Assembly (NCBI RefSeq): GCF_004522105.1 | Contig: NZ_SPUJ01000002.1 | Location: 1 to 64,000 of the forward strand | Direction: 5' to 3' | Source of the DNA: Nocardioides sp. 1609 | GTDB taxonomy: Bacteria > Actinomycetota > Actinomycetes > Propionibacteriales > Nocardioidaceae | Length of the DNA stretch: 64,000 nucleotides | In this document: positions 28,350 through 36,013 of the stretch, piece by piece | Layout of the letters: each line of letters begins with the position of its first letter | Numbering within the stretch: the stretch's first letter is position 1 | Notes under the pieces: generated by a model | What the model was told of the DNA's origin: nothing | The model's database searches: none | Seen by the model: only the letters and a program-made list of their open reading frames with translations | Program-made: the position numbers and the translations under genes

Positions 28350-29039
28350 CTACGCGCGGGCGCGGTGCAGCGCGACGATGCCGCCGGAGAGGTTGCGCCA
28401 CTCGGGTGCCTGCCAGCCGGCGTCCGCGAGGAGGGCGGCGAGGGCGGGCTGGTCGGGCCAGGCGCGGATCGACTCGGCGAGGTAGACGTAGGCGTCGGGG
28501 GACGAGGAGACGGCGCGCGCGACCGGCGGGAGCGCCTTCATCAGGTACTCGACGTACACGGTGCGGAACGGCGCCCAGGTGGGGTGGCTGAACTCGCAGA
28601 CGACGAGGCGGCCGCCGGGGCGGGTGACGCGACGCAGCTCGTGCAGGCCGGCGACCGGGTCGACGATGTTGCGCAGCCCGAACGAGATGGTGACCGCGTC
28701 GAAGGTCGCGTCGGCGAACGGCAGCCGGGTGCCGTCGCCCGCGGTGAACGGCAGGTGCGGGCGGGCGGCCTTGCCGACCCGGAGCATCCCGAGGCTGAAG
28801 TCGCACGGGACGACCCGCGCGCCACGGTCGGCGAACGGCTGGCTCGAGGTGCCGGTGCCGGCGGCGAGGTCGAGGACCCGCTCGCCGCGCTGCGGGTCGA
28901 CGGCCCGGATGACCTCGTGCCGCCAGCGCCGGTCCTGCCCGAGCGAGAGGACGTCGTTCGTGACGTCGTACCGCTTCGCGACGGCGTCGAACATCCGACG
29001 GACGTCGGTGGGCTGCTTGTCGAGATCGGCGCGGGTCAC
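28350..29039 (-). CDS. menG: Demethylmenaquinone methyltransferase
   Basis: SAM-dependent methyltransferase (UbiE/MenG family) that makes menaquinone from demethylmenaquinone, the last step of the pathway. The 229-residue protein has [17 protein letters not shown] (about residues 16-32) and the SAM-binding DLAAGTGTS (57-65), then [24 protein letters not shown], which marks the family. GTG at 29039 has a TAGGCT box exactly 6 bases upstream and no ribosome-binding site, so a leaderless transcript is likely. It works with the men genes at 33781-45673. Confidence 0.9.
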   Translation of the reverse strand: MTRADLDKQPTDVRRMFDAVAKRYDVTNDVLSLGQDRRWRHEVIRAVDPQRGERVLDLAAGTGTSSQPFADRGARVVPCDFSLGMLRVGKAARPHLPFTAGDGTRLPFADATFDAVTISFGLRNIVDPVAGLHELRRVTRPGGRLVVCEFSHPTWAPFRTVYVEYLMKALPPVARAVSSSPDAYVYLAESIRAWPDQPALAALLADAGWQAPEWRNLSGGIVALHRARA

Positions 29040-29045
29040 GGACGA

Positions 29046-29051
29046 AGCCTA
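29046..29051 (-). promoter_or_regulatory. Leaderless-type -10 of menG
   Basis: TAGGCT on the minus strand, 6 bases before the GTG start, which would itself be the transcription start. Confidence 0.55.
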
Positions 29052-29155
29052 GGGACGACGCGCCGCCTGCAACCAAACGGCGCTGCGATGCGTCTCCCAA
29101 GCAGCACCACACCGCATAATCACATCCGTCACTCCTGTCACAGAGAGCACCCTCC

Positions 29156-30160
29156 ATGAAGATCGCCCGCCGCCTCGTCCTGACCGCCCTGGTCTGCGCC
29201 CTCGTGGCGCTGGCCGCCCACGGCGCGGGCTGGACCCCGCAGCTCGGCTCGGACGACGACGCAGCCGCGTCGACGTCGCCGCGCGACCCGTCGCGCACCC
29301 CGACGACCTCTGAGGACGCCGGCCCGGGCACCTCCCCCACGGCTCCGGGCGGCGACCCCGCCGACCCGACGGCTCCCGCGAGCCCGGGCGACCCGGTCGA
29401 CCCGGTCGACCCGAGCGAGGAGCCCAGCACGCCGGGCACCGACGAGGGCGACGCACCCTCCCCGAGCGAGTCCCCGAGCGACGAGCCGAGCGCGGAGCCG
29501 CCGGCCCCCGAGCTGCAGCCCGGTCCGGCCCTGATGGGGCCCGGGGACGACAGCGACGAGGTGCGCGAGCTGCAGGCACGGCTGCGCCAGATCGACTGGT
29601 TCCAGCAGGACGTCACGGGCACCTACGGCGACGTCACCCGGGCCGCCGTCGAGGGGTTCCAGGCCAAGCGCGAGATCCCGGTGACCGGTGAGGTCGACCA
29701 GCGCACGATGGACCGGCTGCTCGCGATGACCAGCGAGCCGACCGCGGCCGAGCTGGCCAACCAGCTGGGTGCCAACGTGCCCGGCGCCCTCGACCCCCGG
29801 TGCACCACCGGTCGTGCGCTGTGCGTCGACAAGTCCAGCCGCACGCTGCGGTGGGTCGTCGACGGCCAGGTGCTCAAGACGGTCGACGTGCGGTTCGGCT
29901 CCGACGAGCTGCCGACCCGCGAGGGCGCCTTCTCGGTGGACTACAAGAACCGTGACCACGTGTCGTCGCTCTACGACACCCCGATGCCGTTCGCGATGTT
30001 CTTCTCCGGCGGCCAGGCCGTCCACTACTCGCCCGACTTCGTCGCGACCGGCTACGACGGTGCCTCCCACGGCTGCGTCAACGTGCGCGACCTCGGCGCG
30101 ATCACCTGGCTCTTCGACCAGGTGCAGGTCGGCGACAAGGTCATCGTCTACTGGTCCTGA
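29156..30160 (+). CDS. Secreted L,D-transpeptidase with peptidoglycan-binding domain
   Basis: Cell-wall enzyme forming 3-3 cross-links or anchoring proteins. The 334-residue product has a short hydrophobic N-terminal segment (LVLTALVCALVALAAHGAG) that exports or anchors it, a disordered Pro/Asp/Ser/Thr linker of about 95 residues, a peptidoglycan-binding domain (about 128-190) and a YkuD catalytic domain (about 218-334) with SHGCVNVRD, the nucleophile being Cys307 and the conserved His five residues before being replaced in register by HGC context. ATG at 29156 follows GAGAG. It ends at a strong hairpin and stands alone. Substrates are inferred. Confidence 0.87.
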   Translation: MKIARRLVLTALVCALVALAAHGAGWTPQLGSDDDAAASTSPRDPSRTPTTSEDAGPGTSPTAPGGDPADPTAPASPGDPVDPVDPSEEPSTPGTDEGDAPSPSESPSDEPSAEPPAPELQPGPALMGPGDDSDEVRELQARLRQIDWFQQDVTGTYGDVTRAAVEGFQAKREIPVTGEVDQRTMDRLLAMTSEPTAAELANQLGANVPGALDPRCTTGRALCVDKSSRTLRWVVDGQVLKTVDVRFGSDELPTREGAFSVDYKNRDHVSSLYDTPMPFAMFFSGGQAVHYSPDFVATGYDGASHGCVNVRDLGAITWLFDQVQVGDKVIVYWS

Positions 30161-30169
30161 CCACCCGTC

Positions 30170-30213
30170 GAGCCGCCGCTGAGACCGACTAAGAACGGTC
30201 TCATCGGCGGCTC
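30170..30213 (+). terminator. Hairpin terminator after the L,D-transpeptidase
   Basis: Arms GAGCCGCCG-CTGAGACCG and CGGTCTCAT-CGGCGGCTC enclose an 8-base loop, starting 9 bases after the stop codon. The long stem (about 17 pairs with a single bulge) makes this a convincing terminator. Confidence 0.8.
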
Positions 30214-30295
30214 ACGCTCGCATCACGCAGCGCCGTCAGTCTTCTTCTCGTGGCCCCGGACCGGGGCACGACACCCACGAGAAGGAGGCAGCACC

Positions 30296-30442
30296 ATGGC
30301 ACGTTCGGGCATCTTCAGCGCCCTGCGACCGGCCACCGTCGCCCGCGGCGGCGGCAGCGACAGCAGCGACGACCGGAGGCGCCGCCGGCGTCGTCGGCGC
30401 CGTCGTCGCAACCGCAGCCGCTCGCGTTCGCGCAGCAGCTGA
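30296..30442 (+). CDS. Arg/Ser-rich micropeptide (48 residues)
   Basis: A 48-residue open frame with a full AGGAGG sequence 7 bases before its ATG. It encodes MARSGIFSALRPATVARGGG, a short acidic stretch, then a run of twelve arginines and NRSRSRSRSS. Seven Ser-Arg steps make it similar in composition to eukaryotic SR-protein tails. It lies between two strong hairpins (30170-30213 and 30461-30497), so it is probably its own short transcript. Strong initiation sequence and boxed location argue that it is real. I do not recognise it; RNA or DNA binding, ribosome association and a phosphorylation target of the downstream kinase are all open. Confidence 0.65.
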   Translation: MARSGIFSALRPATVARGGGSDSSDDRRRRRRRRRRRRNRSRSRSRSS

Positions 30443-30460
30443 CGCCGACCCACGGACGGA

Positions 30461-30497
30461 ACGGGCGGGCGCCTGATCACAGCAGGCGCCCGCCCGT
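30461..30497 (+). terminator. Hairpin terminator after the micropeptide gene
   Basis: A perfect 15-base stem, ACGGGCGGGCGCCTG and its complement, with a 7-base loop ATCACAG. It separates the micropeptide from the ABC exporter gene 20 bases downstream and could stop or attenuate transcription. Confidence 0.8.
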
Positions 30498-30517
30498 CCG
30501 GTCCCCAGGATCCTGAC

Positions 30518-32263
30518 ATGCGCAGACTCTGGCAACGCCTCGCCGCGTCGCTCCGCCCCGCACCCGACGCCGCCCCCGTCGTCGCCGCCGCCGCCCACCT
30601 GAGCATCGCGGACGTCGTCCGTCGGTTCTGGCCACGCCTGCGCCCGCTGCGCTGGTGGCTGGCCCTCGGGCTGGTGCTGCTCGCCGCGGCCCCGGCGATC
30701 TCGGTCGTCGAGATCCTCCTCTTCCAGCGCCTCGTGGACGACGTCCTGGTGCCGGCGACCTTCGAGCCGCTGGTCTGGATCGCAGCCCTCTACGTGGGCC
30801 TCAACCTCCTCAGCGCCGTCGTCACGGGCGCCGACGACTACCTGTCGACCTGGATCTCCCAACGCTTCCTCGTCGGCCTGCGCCGTGACGCCTTCGAGCA
30901 CGTCCTCGCCCAGCCCGCCGTCGTCCAGGACCGCCGGCGCCTCGGCGACACCCTCACCCGGCTGACCTCCGACGTCTCGGCGGTCGAGAGCTTCATGATC
31001 GGCCAGCTCACGCAGGGCGCCGGCGCGCTGCTGCGGCTGGTCTTCTTCGTGGGCGCCCTGTTCTTCCTGCAGTGGGAGCTCGCGGCCGCCTCGCTGGTCG
31101 TCGTCCCGGCGTTCTGGTGGGTCTCGACCCGTTTCGCCCGGCTGACCCGCGACGTCTCCCGCGAGCGGCGCCGGCGCGGCGGCTCGCTCGGCTCCCTCAC
31201 CGAGGAGAGCCTCGGCAACGCCGCCCTCGTGCAGACCTACGGCCGCGAGGAGGCCGCGGTCGAGGCCTACCACGAGCAGAACCGCGGCATCGCCGACGCC
31301 GAGCTCGCCGGCAGCCGCGTCCGCGCGGTGTTCCTGCCGCTGGTGGACCTGGCCGAGCTGGTCGGTGTCCTGATCGTCGTCACGCTCGGCGTCTGGGCGC
31401 TCTCGACCGACCGGTTGAGCCTCGGCGGCCTGCTCGCGTTCCTCACCCTGCTGCTGCAGTGCTACGGGCCGGTGCGCGACCTCAGCAACCTGGTCCCCGC
31501 GCTGTACTCCGCCACCGCCGGCGTCGAGCGCATCGTCGAGCTGCTCGACGAGCCGGCCGCGCAGGACCGCCCCGACGCGCAGCCGCTGCCCCCGGGCCCC
31601 GGCGCGATCGCGCTGCGCGACGTCCGGGTCACCTACCCCGGCGCCGTCGTCCCGGCCCTCGACGGCTTCACCCTGGACGTCGCCGCGGGCGAGCGGGTCG
31701 CCGTCGTCGGCGACAGCGGCTCCGGCAAGTCGACCCTGGCCCGCCTACTCACCCGCCAGCTGGACGCCGACGCCGGTGTGGTCGCCATCGACGGCCACGA
31801 CGTCGCCACCCACACCGCCCGCTCGGTGCGGGCCGGCGTCACCGCGGTGCTGCAGGAGCAGCTGCTGCTCGACGCCAGCGTCCACGACAACATCGCCTTC
31901 GCCCGACCCGACGCCACCCGCGCCGAGGTCGAGGAGGCGGCCCGGACAGCCGACGCCCACGCCTTCGTCAGCCGGCTGCCCGACGGCTACGACACCCGCA
32001 TCGGGCAGCGCGGCCGCAGCCTGTCCGGCGGGCAGCGCCAGCGGCTCGCGCTGGCCCGGGCGCTGCTGCGCGACAGCCGGGTCCTGGTCCTCGACGAGCC
32101 GACCACGGGTCTCGACCACGACTCCAGTCGGCGCCTTCTCGACGCCGTCGCCGCAGCCAGCCGCGGCCGCACGCTGGTCCTGCTCACCCACGACCCCGTC
32201 GTCCTCGAGTACGCCGACCGGGTGGTCCGGCTCGACCCCCGGACCGTGGCGGTGACGTCGTGA
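30518..32263 (+). CDS. ABC exporter, fused permease and ATPase
   Basis: Half-transporter of the MsbA/LmrA type, 581 residues: a basic N-terminus, six membrane helices (about residues 45-330) and an ATPase domain (about 360-575) with Walker A GDSGSGKST (398-406), LSGGQRQR near residue 505, Walker B VLVLDEP and the H-loop THD. It would work as a dimer and export an unknown substrate. The kinase gene overlaps its stop by four bases (GTGA), so the two are coupled. It has no peptidase C39 domain, so it is not a typical bacteriocin processor. ATG at 30518 has a weak CAGGAT-like site. Confidence 0.85.
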   Translation: MRRLWQRLAASLRPAPDAAPVVAAAAHLSIADVVRRFWPRLRPLRWWLALGLVLLAAAPAISVVEILLFQRLVDDVLVPATFEPLVWIAALYVGLNLLSAVVTGADDYLSTWISQRFLVGLRRDAFEHVLAQPAVVQDRRRLGDTLTRLTSDVSAVESFMIGQLTQGAGALLRLVFFVGALFFLQWELAAASLVVVPAFWWVSTRFARLTRDVSRERRRRGGSLGSLTEESLGNAALVQTYGREEAAVEAYHEQNRGIADAELAGSRVRAVFLPLVDLAELVGVLIVVTLGVWALSTDRLSLGGLLAFLTLLLQCYGPVRDLSNLVPALYSATAGVERIVELLDEPAAQDRPDAQPLPPGPGAIALRDVRVTYPGAVVPALDGFTLDVAAGERVAVVGDSGSGKSTLARLLTRQLDADAGVVAIDGHDVATHTARSVRAGVTAVLQEQLLLDASVHDNIAFARPDATRAEVEEAARTADAHAFVSRLPDGYDTRIGQRGRSLSGGQRQRLALARALLRDSRVLVLDEPTTGLDHDSSRRLLDAVAAASRGRTLVLLTHDPVVLEYADRVVRLDPRTVAVTS

Positions 32264-33105
32264 CCGGTCCGGCGCTCGACGCCACCGTCCGGCTGCTGCC
32301 CGGCTACGTCGGGCTGACCCGCCTCGCCCACGGCCGCCGGCTCGACACCTGGGACGCCTGGGACGAGGAGCGCCGGACCCGCTGCGTGGTCAAGGTCCTG
32401 CGCGCGGACCGCCGCGACGACGAGCGCGTGCGGGCCGCCACCCGCCAGGAGGGGCTGATCGTCACCAGCCTCGTGCACCCTCACCTGGTGCGGGGCCTCG
32501 CGGCCTTCGACGAGCCGCCGGCGCTGGTCATGGAGACGCTGCGCGGCGCGACCCTGGCCGCCGTCGTCGACGAGGGACCGCTCGGCGTCCCCGACGTCGC
32601 CGAGCTGGGTCTGCAGCTGGCCTCGGTGCTCGGCTACCTCCACCGCCACGACTGGCTGCACCTCGACGTCAAGCCGGCCAACGTCGTCGTCGAGCACGGC
32701 AAGGCGGTGCTCATCGACCTGAGCCTGGCCGGCCGGCCCGGGAGCGCGCGGCCCGGCGCCGGGACCCGTGGCTACCTCGCGCCGGAACAGGCCCGCGGGC
32801 ACGGCCTGACGGCGGCGACCGACGTCTGGGGACTCGGCATCACGTTGCTCGAGTGCCTCAGCGGCGAGCTCCCGTACGGCGACGAGGCGACCTGGGACAC
32901 CCGGCGTCGCTGGCCGGTGGTGCACCGGCGGATGCCGGCGGCCCCCGAGGTGCCGGACGGGCTCCCACCGGACCTGCGCGACCTCCTGGTCGCGTGCGTG
33001 GCCGTCGACCCGGCCGCCCGGCCACGGCTGGACGACGTCCGGGCCGGGCTCGCGCCGCTGGCCGCCGAGCCGCCGCACGACCTCGGGGGCGGGCTCAGGT
33101 CGTGA
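32260..33105 (+). CDS. Serine/threonine protein kinase with altered motifs
   Basis: Compact 281-residue kinase domain with no membrane segment or sensor domain. The ATP-anchoring Lys is at about 45 (CVVKVL); the catalytic loop reads HLDVKPAN (134-141) instead of HRDLKPxN; the metal-binding DFG is replaced by DLS (153-155); APE is present (174-177); the glycine-rich loop is degenerate (RLAHGRRLDTW). Lys, both Asp and Asn are retained, so activity is possible. GTG at 32260 overlaps the exporter stop as GTGA. The long upstream open frame lies inside the exporter gene and is rejected. Confidence 0.8.
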   Translation: MTGPALDATVRLLPGYVGLTRLAHGRRLDTWDAWDEERRTRCVVKVLRADRRDDERVRAATRQEGLIVTSLVHPHLVRGLAAFDEPPALVMETLRGATLAAVVDEGPLGVPDVAELGLQLASVLGYLHRHDWLHLDVKPANVVVEHGKAVLIDLSLAGRPGSARPGAGTRGYLAPEQARGHGLTAATDVWGLGITLLECLSGELPYGDEATWDTRRRWPVVHRRMPAAPEVPDGLPPDLRDLLVACVAVDPAARPRLDDVRAGLAPLAAEPPHDLGGGLRS

Positions 33106-33733
33106 CGAGCGCGGCCAGCGCCTCGACGGCGGCGTCGACGCTCATGCCCTGGCCGAAGATCTCGTAGGTGCGCTCGCCCACGCCCTGCTGGCAGCGCAGC
33201 GACTGCGGGGCCGCCGCATCGTCGACCTGCTGGCCGGCGGGCACCGCCTCGCCCCAGGTCACGACGCACAGGGCGTCGCCGGCGTCGACCAGCTCGACGG
33301 CCGGGCGGGCGAGGTCGATCAGCTCGGGGTCGATCGGCGGGAAGTCGGGCAGGAAGACCCCCGGCGCCTTGTCGACCGCGGTGACCTGCGCGACCGCGGA
33401 CTGGTCGACGGCGGCGTAGATGCGGAACGCCGCGGGGACGCCGTAGACCTCGGTGAGCCGGGCGCCCGCGGAGTCCTCCTGGCCCCGGAGCTGGTCGAGG
33501 TCGGTCAGCTGCGCGGACAGCTCCTCGGGGAGGTCGTCACCGTCGAGCGCCAGCAGGCCGCCGGGCAGCTCGTCGGGCAGGTCGATCGGCCCGGCGGCGG
33601 CCTCCGGCTCGGACGGCGCCGCGTCCCCCTCGGGCAGCGAGGTCGCGAAGGCGACCAGTCCGCCGAGCAGCAGGAGCCCGACGACGGCGGCGGCGAGCGT
33701 GGACCGGGACGAGGCAGACATGGGTCCGATCAT
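33095..33733 (-). CDS. Membrane-anchored or secreted hypothetical protein
   Basis: A 212-residue protein with one N-terminal hydrophobic segment (LAAAVVGLLLLGGLVAFATS) and an acidic extracellular part containing two Cys residues that could pair. No domain recognised. I chose ATG at 33733 because GGGGAGG lies 8 bases upstream; a Met four codons later (33721) is also possible. Its 3' end overlaps the convergent kinase gene by 11 bases. Divergent from menF. Function unknown. Confidence 0.7.
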   Translation of the reverse strand: MIGPMSASSRSTLAAAVVGLLLLGGLVAFATSLPEGDAAPSEPEAAAGPIDLPDELPGGLLALDGDDLPEELSAQLTDLDQLRGQEDSAGARLTEVYGVPAAFRIYAAVDQSAVAQVTAVDKAPGVFLPDFPPIDPELIDLARPAVELVDAGDALCVVTWGEAVPAGQQVDDAAAPQSLRCQQGVGERTYEIFGQGMSVDAAVEALAALVTT

Positions 33734-33768
33734 GGCAGCCACCTCCCCAGGGGTTGTCGGCCGGTGAG

Positions 33769-33774
33769 TACCCT
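33769..33774 (+). promoter_or_regulatory. Leaderless-type -10 of menF
   Basis: TACCCT lies 6 bases before the GTG at 33781. Confidence 0.55.
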
Positions 33775-33780
33775 CTCGGG

Positions 33781-35076
33781 GTGACTCAAGGTGCTCCGGC
33801 GGGCGGTGCTGCGCCCCACGCCTTGCCGCTGGTCGTCCGGACCGCGGCCCTCGACGCCGACGCCGTCGCCTCCCTCGTCGACCTCCTCCCGGCCGGCGAT
33901 CCGGTCGCCTGGCTGCGCCGCGGCGACGGGGTCGTGGGGTGGGGTGTCGCCGCGTCGGTCCGCACCAGCGGTCCGCGCCGCTTCGAGGACGCCGACGCCT
34001 GGTGGGGCGAGCAAGCCGCGCACGCCGTCGTCCGCGACGACGTCGACCTGCCCGGCACCGGGCTCCTCTGCTTCGGCTCGTTCGCCTTCACCGACGGGGC
34101 CGCCGAGGAGTCCGTGCTCGTCGTCCCGGAGGTCATCGTCGGCCGCCGCGACGACGTCACCTGGGTCACCACCATCGCCCGCGGCGAGCTCCGGCTCCAC
34201 GACGTCCCGCTCGAGCCGCAGCCGGCACCGCCCGAGCCGGTCAACCTCCGGTTCGCCGACGGCGCGCGCAGCGGCGAGGAGTGGATGGGCGTCGTCGCCG
34301 ACGCCGTCGCCCGGATCGGCGCCGGCGACCTGGAGAAGGTCGTCCTCGCGCGCGACCTGATCGCCACCGCCGACGAGCCGGTCGACGTCCGCTACCCGGT
34401 GCGCCGGCTGGCCGAGGCCTACCCCACGTGCTGGACCTTCCACGTCGACGGCCTGTTCGGCGCCACGCCCGAGCTGCTCGTGCGCCGCGAGCGCGGCCTG
34501 GTCACCTCCCGCGTGCTGGCCGGCACCATCCGCCGGACCGGCGACGACGAGCGCGACCTGGCCCTGGCCGCCACCCTCGCCCGCTCGTCGAAGGACCTCG
34601 AAGAGCACGAGTACGCCGTCCGCTCGGTCGCCGACGCGCTCGGCCCGCACTGCTCGTCGATGAACGTGCCCGAGGCGCCGTTCGTGCTGCACCTGCCCAA
34701 CGTGATGCACCTGGCCACCGACGTGGCCGGCGTCGTCGGCGTCGTCGGCGACGCCGTCGCCGTCTCGTCGCTGGCCCTGGCCTCCGCCCTGCACCCCTCG
34801 GCCGCCGTCGGCGGCACCCCGACCCGGGTCGCGGTCGACCTGATCGCCGAGATCGAGGGCATGCGGCGCGGCCGGTACGCCGGCCCGGTCGGCTGGATGG
34901 ACGCCACCGGTGACGGCGAGTGGGGCATCGCGCTGCGCTCGGCCGAGATCGACAGCCCCGCCCGCACCACGATCCGCCTCTTCGCCGGCTGCGGCATCGT
35001 CGCCGACTCCGACCCCGCCGCCGAGCTGGTCGAGTCGCAGGCCAAGCTCGTCCCGGTCCGCGACGCGTTGGGCTGA
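33781..35076 (+). CDS. menF: Isochorismate synthase (menaquinone branch)
   Basis: Chorismate-utilising enzyme, 431 residues, likely converting chorismate to isochorismate, first step of the menaquinone pathway. The catalytic C-terminal half has LEKVVLARDL, FHVDGLFGATPELLV, the ATGTI-type segment RVLAGTIRRT and GYAGPVGW (here RYAGPVGWMDATGDGEW), ending with FAGCGIVADSDPAAE. GTG at 33781 has no ribosome-binding site but a TACCCT box 6 bases upstream. An entC-like role in siderophores is the alternative; neighbouring menD, menC, menE, menA and menG favour menF. Confidence 0.85.
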   Translation: MTQGAPAGGAAPHALPLVVRTAALDADAVASLVDLLPAGDPVAWLRRGDGVVGWGVAASVRTSGPRRFEDADAWWGEQAAHAVVRDDVDLPGTGLLCFGSFAFTDGAAEESVLVVPEVIVGRRDDVTWVTTIARGELRLHDVPLEPQPAPPEPVNLRFADGARSGEEWMGVVADAVARIGAGDLEKVVLARDLIATADEPVDVRYPVRRLAEAYPTCWTFHVDGLFGATPELLVRRERGLVTSRVLAGTIRRTGDDERDLALAATLARSSKDLEEHEYAVRSVADALGPHCSSMNVPEAPFVLHLPNVMHLATDVAGVVGVVGDAVAVSSLALASALHPSAAVGGTPTRVAVDLIAEIEGMRRGRYAGPVGWMDATGDGEWGIALRSAEIDSPARTTIRLFAGCGIVADSDPAAELVESQAKLVPVRDALG

Positions 35077-35122
35077 CCGCGCGGGCGGGGCGGTCCGGGA
35101 GGCGCAGGACCAGCCGCCCCCC

Positions 35123-35189
35123 GCGTGCAATTGCCGCTCCTGGCTCGGTTCCGGGCCCGCGAATCGAGCCAGCGTCGGCAATTGCACGC
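35123..35189. terminator. Composite 67-base palindrome
   Basis: A 14-base perfect outer stem GCGTGCAATTGCCG (35123-35136) pairs with its complement (35176-35189); nested inside, CTGGCTCG (35140-35147) pairs with CGAGCCAG (35165-35172). It lies between the convergent menF and hydrolase genes. Confidence 0.6.
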
Positions 35190-35200
35190 TGCGGGCAGGC

Positions 35201-35857
35201 TCAGCCCAGGTCCGTCCCGTCGGCCAGCCGCACGAACGTGCGGCCGCTGTCCGGCCCGCCGACGGCGAGGTTGTTCATGTGCATCTCGACCATGCCGAGA
35301 CCGACGTCGCTGTAGACGCGGTCGTGGATGGCGAGGGTGCGCGGGGCGGCGACGTCGCGCACGAAGTCGATCGCCTCGCCGACCTTGAGCCACGGCGCGG
35401 AGACCGGGGCGAGCAGGACGTCGACCGGCTCGCCGGGGCCGGTGAGCGAGTCGCCGGGGTGGTAGACCCGCTCGTCGCCGACGGTCAGCAGGAAGCCGGA
35501 GTTGTCGATGCGCGGGTAGTCGGCGTGGATGACGGCGTGCTTCTCGCCGACCACGCGCACCGGCAGCCCGACGTCGAGGACGTCGCCCGGCGCGACCACG
35601 GTGACCCGCTCGGCGACGTCCGGCGCCTGCGCGCGGATCTCGTCGGCGACGGCCCCGATCGTGTGGATCGCCGCGCTCCCCGAGCCGGCCGCGCGCAGGT
35701 GCTCGACGTCGAGGTGGTCGGGGTGCTGGTGGGTGATGAGGACGATGTCCGCGCCGTCCACCGCCTCGCGCTGCGTGAACGAGCCGGGGTCGATGACGAC
35801 GACGACGCCATCGTGCTCGATCCGGACGCAGGCGTGGCCGAACTTGGTGAGCCTCAT
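35201..35857 (-). CDS. Metallo-beta-lactamase-fold hydrolase
   Basis: A 218-residue metal-dependent hydrolase of the UlaG-like group. The metal site THQHPDHLD gives His43, His45, Asp47 and His48, and DPGSFT and HPGDSL are further conserved turns. Cytoplasmic, no signal. ATG at 35857 has TAGGTT 6 bases upstream and no ribosome-binding site. Substrate unknown; it is convergent with menF and not necessarily tied to menaquinone. Confidence 0.85.
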   Translation of the reverse strand: MRLTKFGHACVRIEHDGVVVVIDPGSFTQREAVDGADIVLITHQHPDHLDVEHLRAAGSGSAAIHTIGAVADEIRAQAPDVAERVTVVAPGDVLDVGLPVRVVGEKHAVIHADYPRIDNSGFLLTVGDERVYHPGDSLTGPGEPVDVLLAPVSAPWLKVGEAIDFVRDVAAPRTLAIHDRVYSDVGLGMVEMHMNNLAVGGPDSGRTFVRLADGTDLG

Positions 35858-35863
35858 GGGTCC

Positions 35864-35869
35864 AACCTA
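35864..35869 (-). promoter_or_regulatory. Leaderless-type -10 of the hydrolase gene
   Basis: TAGGTT on the minus strand, 6 bases before the ATG at 35857. Confidence 0.5.
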
Positions 35870-35905
35870 GCCCGCGGACGACGCCCGCCAGGGCCGCTCA
35901 CGCCC

Positions 35906-36013
35906 GCTCACCCGCCCCGCCCACGCCCCGCTCACCCGCCCCGCCCACGCCCCGCTCCCCCGCCCCGCCCACGCCCCGCTCACCCGCCCCGCCCACGCCC
36001 GCTCACACGCCCC
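35906..36013. repeat. 24-base tandem repeat, about 4.5 copies
   Basis: The unit GCTCACCCGCCCCGCCCACG plus CCCC recurs at 35906, 35930, 35954 (one mismatch) and 35978 (one base short), with a partial copy from 36001. The repeat is almost pure C/G on one strand and runs into the last codons of the YdeI-like gene. Confidence 0.85.

Noticed and set aside
30296..33105. Class III/IV lanthipeptide cluster
   Set aside because: The kinase lacks lyase and cyclase domains, the peptide has no Cys, and the exporter has no peptidase domain.
35906..36013. CRISPR array
   Set aside because: The units are head-to-tail without spacers and there are no cas genes.
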